From NCBI RefSeq assembly GCF_039634785.1, contig NZ_JBBIAB010000016.1, positions 1 to 64,000 of the forward strand: a stretch of 64,000 nucleotides of DNA. Reading direction: 5' to 3'. The position numbers and the translations under genes were made by a program. Each line of letters starts with the position of its first letter. Position 1 is the first letter of the stretch. This document shows positions 8,903 to 17,790 of the stretch, piece by piece. Origin of the DNA: Tistrella mobilis (lineage in GTDB: Bacteria; Pseudomonadota; Alphaproteobacteria; Tistrellales; Tistrellaceae). Under the pieces are notes generated by a model. The model was not told where the DNA came from, ran no database searches, and worked only from the letters and a program-made list of their open reading frames with translations.

Positions 8903-10561
8903 ATGCAGACGCCTTCGCTTTCGAAGCGCAGCTTCCTGAAACTCTCCGCCGCGGCAGGGGTGGCCGGTGCGGTCGGCGGCATGGCCGCGGGGCCGTTCCG
9001 CGCACTCGCCGCCGGGCCCGAGCCGCGCCCGGGCGGCCAGGTGATCGCCGGCATCTCTCAGGAGCCGACGGTGTTCAACCCGCTGATGCCGGGCAGCGAA
9101 TACGACCAGGGCATCTGGTGGCAGGTGTTCAGCACGCTCTGGTACATCGACGCCGACGGCACCATCGTGCCGGATCTGGCGGTGGACCTGCCGACGGTCG
9201 CCAATGGCGGGCTGTCGGCCGATGGCCGGATCTGGAAGATCCGGCTGCGCAAGGGCGTCACCTGGCATGACGGCACGCCCTTCACCGCCCATGACGTGAA
9301 GTACACGCTGGACCTGATCAACAATCCCGATTTCCGGGTGCGCAACCGGGTCGGCCATTCCCTGCTGCGCAATGTGACCGTCACCGCCGACGACGAAATC
9401 CAGTGGGTGCTGTCGGAACCCTTCGCGCCCTATATGTCGGTGCTGTCGCTGACCTTCATCGTGCCCCGCCATATTCTGGGCAAGGCGGATGATCCGAACA
9501 CCGCCCCCTTCAATACGGCCCCGGTGGGCACCGGCCCGTTCCGCTGGGGGGAGCGCCGGGCAGGCGAGCATGTGCTGCTGGAAAAGAACCCCGCCTATCA
9601 CGGCGACGGGCCCTATCTCGACCGGGTGGTGTTCCGCTACATCCCCGATCAGACCATGCTCTATACCCAGTTCCGCAGCGGCGAGATCGACTATCTGGGC
9701 CTCTCCGGCCTGCAGCCGGCCTTCGATGCCGAGGCGCGTGCCCTGCCGGACCGGCGCATCGTGGCGGCACCGGCGCCCTTCGTCGAGCATATCGCCCTCA
9801 ACCACGGCTTCGCGCCCTTTGCCGACAAGGCGGTGCGCCAGGCGCTCTATCTGGCCATGAACCGCAAGGCGCGGCTGGAAGCGATCTATCACGGCCGGCC
9901 GATCGAGACCGAATCCTACGTCCCCCACGGTCATTGGGCCTTCGATGACGGGCTGCCGAAGCACAGCCACGATCCGGCGGCGGCGAAGGCGCTGCTCGAC
10001 AAGGCCGGCTGGCTGCCCGGCGCCGACGGCATCCGCCAGAAGGACGGCGTGCGCCTGGCCTTCACCAATTCGACCAGCGCCGGTTCCCAGTCGCGTGAAC
10101 AGGCCCAGCAGCTGCTGAAGCAGGACTGGCGTGAGATCGGCGTCGACATGACGATCGAGAACATGCCGGGCGCTGTGATCTGGGGCGAATTCTGGCAGAA
10201 GTCGCAATATCAGTCGGTGATGGTCGCCTCCAACTTCCTGCAGGGCAGCGACCCGGACGTCACGCCGCGCTTCTCCAGCAAGGCGATCCCGGCCCAGGGC
10301 GGCAGCGGCCTCAACACCTATCAGTACCGGAACCCGGAAGTCGACGGGCTGCTGGAACGCGGCAGCCGCGAGATGGACCAGGCGGTGCGGCGCAAGATCT
10401 ATCAGCGCCTGCAGCAGATCATCCGCGAGGATCTGGTCTTCCTGCCGGTGTCGCAGTCGGTGATCGTCGAAGGGGCGAAGGCGAAGCTCACCGGCTATCG
10501 CCCGAACATCAATGCCTCGTCGAACTGCTGGAACATGCGACGCTGGTTCTGGGCGGCGTGA
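8903..10561 (+). CDS. ABC transporter substrate-binding protein, family 5 (peptide/nickel type)
   Basis: The protein is 552 residues, an exported periplasmic solute-binding protein. The N-terminus SKRSFLKLSAAAGVAGA resembles a Tat signal (S-K-R-x-F-L-K with K in place of the first R), ending near ALAAGPEPR. The mature part has the SBP_bac_5 features: YDQGIWWQVFSTLWYID, the DGRIWKIRLRKGVTWHDG-type core, and HDVKYTLDLI. It delivers substrate to the permeases at 10580 and 11536. The ATPase is supplied from the divergent operon. The ligand may be a dipeptide, an oligopeptide or an amide-linked amine; the sequence does not decide. Confidence 0.9.
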   Translation: MQTPSLSKRSFLKLSAAAGVAGAVGGMAAGPFRALAAGPEPRPGGQVIAGISQEPTVFNPLMPGSEYDQGIWWQVFSTLWYIDADGTIVPDLAVDLPTVANGGLSADGRIWKIRLRKGVTWHDGTPFTAHDVKYTLDLINNPDFRVRNRVGHSLLRNVTVTADDEIQWVLSEPFAPYMSVLSLTFIVPRHILGKADDPNTAPFNTAPVGTGPFRWGERRAGEHVLLEKNPAYHGDGPYLDRVVFRYIPDQTMLYTQFRSGEIDYLGLSGLQPAFDAEARALPDRRIVAAPAPFVEHIALNHGFAPFADKAVRQALYLAMNRKARLEAIYHGRPIETESYVPHGHWAFDDGLPKHSHDPAAAKALLDKAGWLPGADGIRQKDGVRLAFTNSTSAGSQSREQAQQLLKQDWREIGVDMTIENMPGAVIWGEFWQKSQYQSVMVASNFLQGSDPDVTPRFSSKAIPAQGGSGLNTYQYRNPEVDGLLERGSREMDQAVRRKIYQRLQQIIREDLVFLPVSQSVIVEGAKAKLTGYRPNINASSNCWNMRRWFWAA

Positions 10562-10579
10562 CGGGGGATCTTCCGGACC

Positions 10580-11530
10580 ATGACGATCTATCTGGCGCGA
10601 CGATGCGGGCAGGCCGTGGTGCTGATGCTGCTGGTCTCGGTCATCGGCTTCGGCATCCTGCATCTCGCCCCGGGCGGGCCGCTGTCGCAATACGTCCTGT
10701 CGTCGAACATGGCGCAGGAAGATATCGACCGGATCACCCGCCAGCTGGGGCTGGACCGGCCCTTCCTGCTGCAATATGTCGACTGGCTCGCCCGGATGGT
10801 GACCGGCGACTGGGGGCAGTCCTATCGTGACGGGCTGCCGGTTCTGACCAAGATCGCGACCCATATCGGGCCGACGCTTGAAATCATGCTCGCCTCCACC
10901 GTGATCGCCGCCCTGCTGGGCGGCGTGATCGGCATGCGGGCGGCGGTGCGCCGGCATTCGCTGACTGACCTGCTCGCCACCGGCGGGGCGATGATCGCGC
11001 TGTCGATCCCGACCTTCTGGTTCGCCCTGATGGCGATCTATCTGTTTTCGATCGAACTCGGCTGGCTGCCCTCGGGCAATCGCAGCACCATCGGCGACGG
11101 CTCGCTCGGTGACGTGCTTCATCACATGGTCGCACCGGTGATGGTGCTGGCGCTGGTGGAGACCGCGGTCTGGGCGCAGTTCATGCGGGCCTCGATGCTC
11201 GACACGCTGGGGCAGGACTATATCCGCACCGCCCGTGCCAAGGGGCTGCGCGAACGGGTGGTGATCCGCGCCCATGCGCTGCGCAACGCGCTGCTGCCGA
11301 TGATCACCCTGGTCGGGCTGCAATTCCCCACCCTGCTCGGCGGTGCGCTGGTCACCGAAACGGTGTTCAGCTGGCCGGGCATGGGCCGGCTGTTTCTCGA
11401 CAGCCTGGAATATCGCGACTATCCGGTGGTGATGGGCATTCTGATGCTCTCGGCGCTGATGGTGATGGCAGGCTCGCTGCTGGCCGATCTGCTTTATGCG
11501 GTCGCCGACCCCCGGATCAGGATGGATTGA
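10580..11530 (+). CDS. ABC transporter permease, DppB type
   Basis: A 316-residue integral membrane protein with about six hydrophobic helices. It begins with the DppB-type TIYLARRCGQAVVLMLLVSV and FGILHLAPGGPLSQ. The ATPase-contact (EAA) loop is visible as DYIRTARAKGLRERVVIRAHALRNALLP split over the fourth loop, and FSWPGMGRLFLDSLEYRDYP is a family hallmark near the C-terminus. It is 18 bp downstream of the binding protein gene and shares its stop region with the next permease, so the genes are co-transcribed. Confidence 0.92.
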   Translation: MTIYLARRCGQAVVLMLLVSVIGFGILHLAPGGPLSQYVLSSNMAQEDIDRITRQLGLDRPFLLQYVDWLARMVTGDWGQSYRDGLPVLTKIATHIGPTLEIMLASTVIAALLGGVIGMRAAVRRHSLTDLLATGGAMIALSIPTFWFALMAIYLFSIELGWLPSGNRSTIGDGSLGDVLHHMVAPVMVLALVETAVWAQFMRASMLDTLGQDYIRTARAKGLRERVVIRAHALRNALLPMITLVGLQFPTLLGGALVTETVFSWPGMGRLFLDSLEYRDYPVVMGILMLSALMVMAGSLLADLLYAVADPRIRMD

Positions 11531-11535
11531 CGGCG

Positions 11536-12405
11536 ATGACAGTGCAGACCGCCCCCGACATCACGGCACCCCCCATGCCGCCCGGCTTCCTGCGCCGGCT
11601 GATGGCGCGGCCCGCCACCGTCGCCGGTGCCGGGCTCATCCTGGCGATGACCGCCGCCGCCTTTCTGGGGCCGCTGATCGATCCGACCGATCCGGACAGG
11701 ATCGACGTGCTCGCCCGCTTCCTGCCGCCGCTCAGCCCCGGCCATCTGCTTGGCACCGACGAGCTGGGCCGGGACGTGCTCGCCCGCCTGCTCGGCGGCG
11801 GGCGGATCTCGCTCGCCATCGGCTTTTCGGCCATGCTGCTCTCGGTGGTGATCGGAACCGCCATCGGCATGGTCGCGGGCTGGCGCGGCGGGGTGATCGG
11901 CACCGTGCTGATGCGCTTCGTCGATGCGATGATGGCGTTTCCGACCGTCTTTCTGGTGCTCGCCCTGGCCCTGCTGATCAGCCCCGGCCTTGCCTCCACC
12001 ACCATCCTGATCGCCGCCACCTCGTGGATGAGCGTGGCGCGGCTGGTCGAAGGGCAGTACCGCGCCCTGCGCACGGCCGATTATGTCGCCGCCGCCCGCA
12101 CCGCCGGTGCCTCGGATCTTCGCATCATGGTGGTGGAGCTGCTGCCCAATGCGGCAGGCGCGATCATCGTTGCCGCCACGCTCAACGTCGCGCGGGCGAT
12201 CCTGCTCGAATCCTATGTCAGCTATCTGGGCTATGGCATCCAGGCGCCGATGGCGAGCTGGGGCAACATGCTCAACAACGCCCAGATCTACCTGACCTCC
12301 GCCCCCTGGCTCGCCATCCTGCCGGGCCTGGCCATCACCCTGACGGTCACCAGTTTCAACTTCATGGGCAACGGGCTCAGGGATACACTCGACCCCCACC
12401 GCTGA
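11536..12405 (+). CDS. ABC transporter permease, DppC type
   Basis: A 289-residue membrane protein forming the heterodimer partner of the DppB-type permease. It shows the DppC landmarks HLLGTDELGRDVLARLLGG, GWRGGVIGTVLMRFVDAMMAFP and the EAA loop DYVAAARTAGASDLRI. ATG 11536 was chosen; a TTG at 11527 overlapping the upstream stop is a possible alternative start adding three residues. It is the last transport gene of the operon, directly before a LysR regulator. Confidence 0.9.
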   Translation: MTVQTAPDITAPPMPPGFLRRLMARPATVAGAGLILAMTAAAFLGPLIDPTDPDRIDVLARFLPPLSPGHLLGTDELGRDVLARLLGGGRISLAIGFSAMLLSVVIGTAIGMVAGWRGGVIGTVLMRFVDAMMAFPTVFLVLALALLISPGLASTTILIAATSWMSVARLVEGQYRALRTADYVAAARTAGASDLRIMVVELLPNAAGAIIVAATLNVARAILLESYVSYLGYGIQAPMASWGNMLNNAQIYLTSAPWLAILPGLAITLTVTSFNFMGNGLRDTLDPHR

Positions 12406-12427
12406 CGACCGGCCTTCAGGAGGCGCC

Positions 12428-13330
12428 ATGTCCCGACGTCTGCCTTCGCTCAACGCGCTCAGATGCTTCGAGGTGGTGGCGACCCATATGGGGGTGAAAA
12501 AGGCCGCGCAGGTGCTGAATGTCAGCGAAAGCGCGGTCAGCCGCCAGGTGCGCATCCTGGAGGAACAGCTGGGCGTGTCGCTGTTCCTGCGCACCCATGG
12601 CGGCATGGAGATCACCGAAGAGGGCCGCCGTCTGGCCCTGGCGGTGACGGAAGCCTTCGATCACATCGCCAATGCGATCGATCCGTTCCAGAACGACCAG
12701 GATGTGGTCACGCTGAAGGTGATCCCCACCTTTGCCCTGCGCTGGCTGTTCCCGCGGCTGCACAGGTTCCACGAACAGCATCCGATGATCCGGATCGTGG
12801 TTCAGACCCGTCTGAACGATATGACGGTGGACGAGACCGGCGCCGATCTGGGCATCCGCTATGGCCGCGGCGGCTTTCCCAACGAGGATGCGACCGAGCT
12901 TTACGCCGAATGGATCGTGCCGGTGGCGGCCCCGGGGCATCTGGATCCCGACCGGCCGGAGGAAGATCTGCGCAGCGCCATGCTGCTCCACCCGCTGCCC
13001 GATCATCAGGACTGGATCACCTGGTCCGAGAAGTCGGGCATGCCGCTGCGCGTCCATGACGGGCTGGATTTCGACGCGCTCGACATGGCGCTGAGTGCCG
13101 CCGAAGCCGGCCTCGGCGTCGCGATCGCCGATGTGGTTCTGGCCGATCAGGCGATCCGCGACGGCCGGCTGGTGGTGCCGATCGACAAGGCGGTGCCGAG
13201 CGGCGTGTCCTATTTCCTGGTCCGCCGCCCCGAACTTCGCCGCCGCCGCCAGGTCCGCCTGGTGGAAGACTGGCTGCTGGCCGAGATCGCGACCGCGCGC
13301 GAGACGATCGCCGGCTACGCGCGCGGCTGA
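12428..13330 (+). CDS. LysR-family transcriptional regulator (GcvA-like)
   Basis: A 300-residue protein with an N-terminal winged helix-turn-helix, including LNALRCFEVVATHMGVKKAA and SESAVSRQVRILEEQLG, and a C-terminal periplasmic-binding-protein-like effector domain. The opening LPSLNALRCFE and the RTHGGMEITEEGR segment are typical of the GcvA-like branch. A good Shine-Dalgarno (AGGAGGC) precedes ATG 12428, 22 bp after the permease gene. It probably controls the two divergent catabolic operons in response to their substrate (inference from position). Confidence 0.9.
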   Translation: MSRRLPSLNALRCFEVVATHMGVKKAAQVLNVSESAVSRQVRILEEQLGVSLFLRTHGGMEITEEGRRLALAVTEAFDHIANAIDPFQNDQDVVTLKVIPTFALRWLFPRLHRFHEQHPMIRIVVQTRLNDMTVDETGADLGIRYGRGGFPNEDATELYAEWIVPVAAPGHLDPDRPEEDLRSAMLLHPLPDHQDWITWSEKSGMPLRVHDGLDFDALDMALSAAEAGLGVAIADVVLADQAIRDGRLVVPIDKAVPSGVSYFLVRRPELRRRRQVRLVEDWLLAEIATARETIAGYARG

Positions 13331-13358
13331 GCTGCCGGAGCTGAGCTGCCCGAGCTGA
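13326..13358 (+). repeat. 14-bp tandem repeat over a stop codon
   Basis: GCTGAGCTGCCGGA at 13326-13339 is followed by GCTGAGCTGCCCGA at 13340-13353 and a partial third copy GCTGA at 13354-13358. Each copy carries TGA, and the first TGA is the stop of the LysR gene. The unit spans the short gap between this gene and the convergent MFS gene. Confidence 0.8.
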
Positions 13359-13363
13359 CCCGT

Positions 13364-14602
13364 CTAGGCCGCGCGGCGTTCCGTGCCGCGGCCCATCAGC
13401 TGTTCGCCGGCCAGCGCATAGGCCAGAACCAGGGCCGCGAACAGCACCGCCACGCCCGACATCAGCGGCACGAAGCCATAGGCCGCCAGGCACCAGCCGC
13501 CGATGGCGAGCACGGCGGCGTTGGTCAGGCCGTACCAGCGTTCCATGCGGCCGATCAGCCGGGCGCGGGCCGGCGCCGCCATCGGCAGGCGGTTGAGATT
13601 GGCCATGGTCACCGGCCGGATGCCGCCGGTGGCGAAGCCGAGCGCGGTGATCGCGACCAGGCCGGCGATCAGGTTTTCCGAGGCGGTGGCGAACAGGATC
13701 AGCGAGACCAGGCCGATCGCGGGCATGGCGACCGTGATCGCCCGGGCGCCGATCCGGTCCATCACCGTCGGCGCATAGCGCGCCGACAGGAAGGCCGCCA
13801 GGTTGAACAGGCTGAGCACCAGCCCGAACCAGTAGAGATCGACCTTCAGCGTCAGGAAGAACAGCGCCGGCAGGAAGCCCACGAAGGCGGCAAGCGCGAA
13901 GGCGCGCATCAGCACGTAATAGGCCATCCAGCCCGCCTCGCCCGGCACGCTGGTCGCCGGGGCGGGGGAAGCGGTCGCGCCGGGGCTGGCCGCGGTCTGT
14001 GCCGGCGCCGCCGGGGTGCTGACCATCAGGATCGCGATCGCCGAGACCAGCGCCGCGGCCAGTGCGGCCAGGAAGGGCAGTTCCGGGGCGAAGCGATAGA
14101 GCACGCTGCCGGCCGTGCCCGCCACCAGCACCGCCAGGAAGATCAGAGAGGCGGTGCGGCTTTCATGGGTGCGATAGGCGATGACCTCGTCATCGCCGTG
14201 CAGGCTGCGCAGCAGGGCCGAATCGGTGCCCTGGGCCAGCGCATAGCCGATGCCGCCGGCGATCTGGGCCGCCAGCAGCCACCAGAAGCCGCCATCGGCC
14301 GCCAGCGGTGCGGGCAGGGGCGAGGCGACGGCGAAGGCCACGATCATGCCGAGGCCGGCCGCCTTCAGCACCTCGCCGGTGGCGATCACGCCCTTCTGCG
14401 GCAAGACCCGGCCAAGCCGGCCGGCCGGGCCGACCGCCAGGCAGATGGTCAGGCCATAGGCCGCCAGCAGCAGTTCCAGCCGGAAGATGTCGAGCCCGCG
14501 TTCGTAGAAGAACACGAACAGGATCGGCAGGTGGAAATAGAGCCGCGACAGGATGCGATAGACATAGATCAGTGGCACGTCGCGTGGGCTGCGGATGCTC
14601 AT
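13364..14602 (-). CDS. MFS transporter
   Basis: A 412-residue polytopic membrane protein with about twelve hydrophobic helices and a Ser/Thr/Ala-rich central cytoplasmic loop (residues about 195-230). The N-terminus IYVYRILSRLYFHLPILFVFFYERGL matches a group of MFS proteins annotated as putative drug or metabolite exporters. No substrate-defining motif was recognised. It starts 10 bp after the Sua5/YrdC-like gene stop, so the two are co-transcribed. Confidence 0.82.
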   Translation of the reverse strand: MSIRSPRDVPLIYVYRILSRLYFHLPILFVFFYERGLDIFRLELLLAAYGLTICLAVGPAGRLGRVLPQKGVIATGEVLKAAGLGMIVAFAVASPLPAPLAADGGFWWLLAAQIAGGIGYALAQGTDSALLRSLHGDDEVIAYRTHESRTASLIFLAVLVAGTAGSVLYRFAPELPFLAALAAALVSAIAILMVSTPAAPAQTAASPGATASPAPATSVPGEAGWMAYYVLMRAFALAAFVGFLPALFFLTLKVDLYWFGLVLSLFNLAAFLSARYAPTVMDRIGARAITVAMPAIGLVSLILFATASENLIAGLVAITALGFATGGIRPVTMANLNRLPMAAPARARLIGRMERWYGLTNAAVLAIGGWCLAAYGFVPLMSGVAVLFAALVLAYALAGEQLMGRGTERRAA

Positions 14603-14612
14603 GACCGGGTCC

Positions 14613-15335
14613 TCACGCGCTGGCCGCGCGGCCGCGGACCTCGTTCACCCGCTGCATCAGGCGCTGCTTGTAGGCCTCGGTATCGGTATCCAGATTGGGG
14701 AAGACCTCCTGGATGCGGCTGACCGGATAGACCCCGGCGCGGACCAGATACGGCCGCTCGAACGTGAAGTCGACGATGGTGTTGGCCTTGACCGCACTGT
14801 CCGAGGTGGCGCCGGGCGTCTCGCCGCCGAGATCGATGATGAGATCGACCCCGTCGCCGATATCGGCAACCGCCTTGTCGAGGTCGACGAAGATGTCGCC
14901 CTGGCCCGAGATGTTGGCCGAGGTGGCCCCGACCGGCCGGCCGGCGGCGCGGATGATGTTTTCCAGCGGCGAGGCGCCCTGGCAGGCCACACCCAGCGTG
15001 TCATAGCCCATGGTGAAGGCCGGCGGCAGTTCGCAGGCCTTGTCGAAGATCAGCGTCAGCTCCCCCGGCCACAGCCGTTCGAAGGCATCGGGGGCGACCC
15101 AGTCGGGGACCACCACATGACGGGCCGCCTCGGCCGGATTGGCGATCGAGAAGGTCAGCGGACCGAATTTGGTGCGCTTCTTCACGTCGAACACCCGCTG
15201 GATGGCATCGGCGTTGAAGGCGTCGCAGATCAGGTTGTACTGCGTGCGCGTGGGGGTGATGACCAGCCCGCCCGCGCGGATCACCTCGGCCGCCTCGTCG
15301 ATCGCGCCGGCGGAAAGTTTCACGATATTGACCAT
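14613..15335 (-). CDS. Sua5/YciO/YrdC-family protein, divergent
   Basis: A 240-residue protein of the YrdC fold. The family normally makes L-threonylcarbamoyladenylate or binds carbamoyl-AMP-like intermediates. The N-terminal core PTRTQYNLICDAFNADAIQR corresponds to PTDTVYGL-x-CDA of true Sua5. The KxR and NPL elements appear as VKKRTKFGPLTFSI. Later, SANISGQGD matches the usual S-A-N-x-S-G motif. Several highly conserved residues differ, so this is probably a paralog with a special role and not the housekeeping tRNA t6A enzyme. Start ATG 15335 (MVNIVKLSAG). It forms an operon with an MFS exporter, hinting at small-molecule metabolism. Confidence 0.8.
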   Translation of the reverse strand: MVNIVKLSAGAIDEAAEVIRAGGLVITPTRTQYNLICDAFNADAIQRVFDVKKRTKFGPLTFSIANPAEAARHVVVPDWVAPDAFERLWPGELTLIFDKACELPPAFTMGYDTLGVACQGASPLENIIRAAGRPVGATSANISGQGDIFVDLDKAVADIGDGVDLIIDLGGETPGATSDSAVKANTIVDFTFERPYLVRAGVYPVSRIQEVFPNLDTDTEAYKQRLMQRVNEVRGRAASA

Positions 15336-15604
15336 GGTGCCTGCCGTCCCTTGCCCGTGCGGACCATGCCGATCCCGGGTTCTGCCCCCGTTGCCCCGGG
15401 GACCGGCCGTGTTCCGGCCGGACGTAACCCTGGATCGCCTGGTCCGTGATCCGATCAATTATGGCGACAGGCTAACATCACCGGGCCCGAATCGGAAGCA
15501 TGCAGATCAACTTGTACGGGATATGTGCGACCGGCCGTCTCATCCTGAGGTTCGGCCCTGTGCGGAGAGGCGGGGGCCTGCGGGAAGAGGCGGGGGTGGC
15601 CGGG

Positions 15605-16198
15605 TCAGCTGCCGGTGGGGGCGCCGATGGCGAAGGCGGCGAAAAGCTCCCGCGCCATCGCACGGTCGACCGGCTGGCCGGCATCGCGGGCCAGCGCCAG
15701 ATAGGCGCGCAGGATCGGCGCCATCGACGGCCCATAGGTCTCGCGCTCGGCCAGGAAAAGCGGGCGGAGCAGCAGTACCGCGCGCTGGACCTCTTCAAAG
15801 GCCACCCGCATTCGCCCGGCGCGGGCATGGGCATCGGCGATGGCGGTCAGCACACGCGCCATCGACGGCAGAAGCACCCGGTTGTGGCGGGTTGCCTGCT
15901 GCGACAGGCGCCGGAACACATCGCGGGCGGCATCGATATCGCCGCGACCGGCATCGGCCACCGCCAGCGGTTCCCCGACCTGGGCGGCGGATTGGGAGAG
16001 GCGATAGGCCGCCGCCGCCGTATCGGCATTCGAGGCGATGCGGTCGACCAGCAGGAAAAAGATCTGCCGGGCGAGATTGCGGTCGCCCTGTTCCAGGGCG
16101 GCCCGGCCCAGCTGTTCCGCCCGGGCGGCCGCCTGTTCGGCGTCGCCGTCGCTGATCAGCATGCGGGCGTCGTGATCGATGGTCATACCGTCGGTCAT
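15605..16198 (-). CDS. Hypothetical alpha-helical protein
   Basis: A 197-residue protein rich in Ala, Arg and Leu with repeated helix pairs (for example AEQLGRAALEQGDRNLARQI and IDAARDVFRRLSQQATRHN) that look tetratricopeptide-like. No family is recognised. There is no signal peptide or membrane segment. Start ATG 16198 (MTDGMTIDHD) or ATG 16186; neither has a strong ribosome-binding site. The opposite-strand reading of this segment is proline/arginine-rich noise. It is isolated: 269 bp of sequence with no recognised feature separate it from the YrdC gene. Confidence 0.55.
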   Translation of the reverse strand: MTDGMTIDHDARMLISDGDAEQAAARAEQLGRAALEQGDRNLARQIFFLLVDRIASNADTAAAAYRLSQSAAQVGEPLAVADAGRGDIDAARDVFRRLSQQATRHNRVLLPSMARVLTAIADAHARAGRMRVAFEEVQRAVLLLRPLFLAERETYGPSMAPILRAYLALARDAGQPVDRAMARELFAAFAIGAPTGS

Positions 16199-16371
16199 GT
16201 CGGGCAGCCTGGCTGAGGAGGCGGGGCCGTGCGGGGGCGCGGGCGGCGGGGGAGGCCTTGAGCGTGGCAACACGCCGCAGGCGCCATAGTTATGGTCGCG
16301 TGGCGCATGCGAAACAAGGGTTCCCGACCCGTGGCCGCATGGATTGCGGGATTTCGGTCGGCCGGCCCGGT

Positions 16372-16596
16372 TCAGGGGCCGCGGGGCGGCCGGCTGTCGG
16401 GGTTGACGGGCGGACGTTCCTGCCTGCCGCGATTGCGCAGCCCGTGGACCAGCAGGGCCAGGATCCAGGCGGCAAGCGGGACCAGAAAGAAGCCGTCGAA
16501 CAGGGGATGCGCCGGATCCGCCCCGGTCACCGCGGTGACGAAGGTCATCCAGACCAGGGTGAAGACGATGAGCGCGCGGCGCCAGCGATCGGGCAT
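16372..16596 (-). CDS. Small hypothetical membrane protein
   Basis: A 74-residue protein with two hydrophobic segments (ALIVFTLVWMTFVTAVTG and DGFFLVPLAAWILALLVHGL), separated by a short polar loop and ending in a basic, proline-rich tail. It is likely an inner-membrane protein with both ends in the cytoplasm. The start ATG 16596 (MPDRWRRAL) gives a positive N-terminus. An in-frame start at 16635 is less likely. No family assigned. Confidence 0.5.
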   Translation of the reverse strand: MPDRWRRALIVFTLVWMTFVTAVTGADPAHPLFDGFFLVPLAAWILALLVHGLRNRGRQERPPVNPDSRPPRGP

Positions 16597-16717
16597 GCCG
16601 CAAGAATGCCCTGGTCGCCGCCGCCATGCAATCATGGCGTCTGTTCGATTGCGGCCATGTCCCTTCCACCGCTATCCTGGGCGGATGGGACATGAAAGGC
16701 GACAGTGGAGACGCCCG

Positions 16718-17221
16718 ATGAGCCATGCCCCCAAAGACGCACGCCTTGCGGCCTTGCCCCAGGCGGCAGCACGGATCGTGGAGGCCCTGGGGCTTGCCCC
16801 CCATCCCGAAGGCGGATGGTTTGCCGAAGTCTGGCGCAGCCCTGCACCCGATGGGGGCCGGGGGGCGTTGACCACGATCTATTTCCTGCTGGCCCGCGGA
16901 GAGCGGTCGCACTGGCACCGGGTCGATGCCGAAGAGGTCTGGCATCACTATGCCGGGGCGCCGCTGGCGCTGGACATGGCACCCGACGATGCCGCGGCCC
17001 CGCGGCGCCATCTGCTGGGCTTCGACCCCCTGCACCCCGCGGATGCCAATGCCGGCCGGCCGGTGCTGGTGGTGCCCGCCGGCTGGTGGCAGGCGGCGGA
17101 AACCCTGGGCGAATACACGCTGGTCGGCTGTTCGGTGGCGCCCGCCTTCACCTTCGACGGTTTCGAACTGGCGGCACCGGGCTGGGCGCCGGGACGACCG
17201 GCCGGCAGGCCGGCATCGTGA
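16718..17221 (+). CDS. DUF985 cupin-domain protein
   Basis: A 167-residue protein with a single cupin fold of the DUF985 (Cupin_5) type. It shows IVEALGLAPHPEGGWFAEVW, then the metal-site-like region SHWHRVDAEEVWHHYAG, and the C-terminal GEYTLVGCSVAPAFTFDGFE. All are diagnostic of the family, whose biochemical function is not established. Start ATG 16718 fits the family N-terminus. The stop overlaps the GTG start of the next hypothetical gene, so the two are translationally coupled. Confidence 0.82.
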   Translation: MSHAPKDARLAALPQAAARIVEALGLAPHPEGGWFAEVWRSPAPDGGRGALTTIYFLLARGERSHWHRVDAEEVWHHYAGAPLALDMAPDDAAAPRRHLLGFDPLHPADANAGRPVLVVPAGWWQAAETLGEYTLVGCSVAPAFTFDGFELAAPGWAPGRPAGRPAS

Positions 17222-17712
17222 GCCCGGTCCGCGATGCCCGCTGGCAGGCCGTCGCCGCCCTGACCGTCACGGAACTGGCCGGCGGCGACTGCCCCTCGGC
17301 CGAGCGGCGCGCGCGCCGCATGCTGCGGATCGCCCGGGATGCCGAAGGCGGATCGGGGCCGCGCCGGTCGGCGGCGCTGGCCGGGCTGTCGGTGCTGCTG
17401 TGGCGGCCGCCGCATCTGGTGCGCCGCGACGCCATGCCCTGGCTGGACCTGATCGCACCCTATCGCGCCGAAATCGCCGCCGACCACCGGCTGGGGGAGG
17501 CGATGATGCTGACCGGCCTGGCGCTGAGCTTCGCCATGGGGCCGGATTCGCCGGAAATCCGCCGCTGGGCGGGCATTGCCGGGCCCGATATGGCCGCGCG
17601 GGTGGCCGGTATCACCGCGCCGCCGCCGCCCGATGGCGACATGCCCACGCAGGCGCCCTGCACGCGCCCTCAGCGCAGGGCTTGGCGTTCGCGCGCCACT
17701 CGGTCAAACTGA
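17218..17712 (+). CDS. Hypothetical protein coupled to the DUF985 gene
   Basis: A 164-residue protein that begins at GTG 17218, inside the stop of the DUF985 gene (GTGA overlap). It is helical and Arg/Ala-rich (AERRARRMLRIARDAEGG), with no recognised domain, signal or membrane helix. It has a proline-rich stretch near residue 140 and an arginine-rich tail. The C-terminal 25 residues look degenerate. It may form a small operon with the cupin gene. No function can be given. Confidence 0.5.
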   Translation: MSPVRDARWQAVAALTVTELAGGDCPSAERRARRMLRIARDAEGGSGPRRSAALAGLSVLLWRPPHLVRRDAMPWLDLIAPYRAEIAADHRLGEAMMLTGLALSFAMGPDSPEIRRWAGIAGPDMAARVAGITAPPPPDGDMPTQAPCTRPQRRAWRSRATRSN

Positions 17713-17790
17713 GCCGGTCATCCGACTTTTTTATGTGGTTTCCCGCAATGCAACAGCGGGGCCATGCCGGCAGTGAAGGAGAAGCACATT

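Noticed and set aside
8840-11323. 827-residue leftward frame over the binding protein and permease genes
   Set aside because: Shadow of well-supported genes on the other strand; no recognisable domain.
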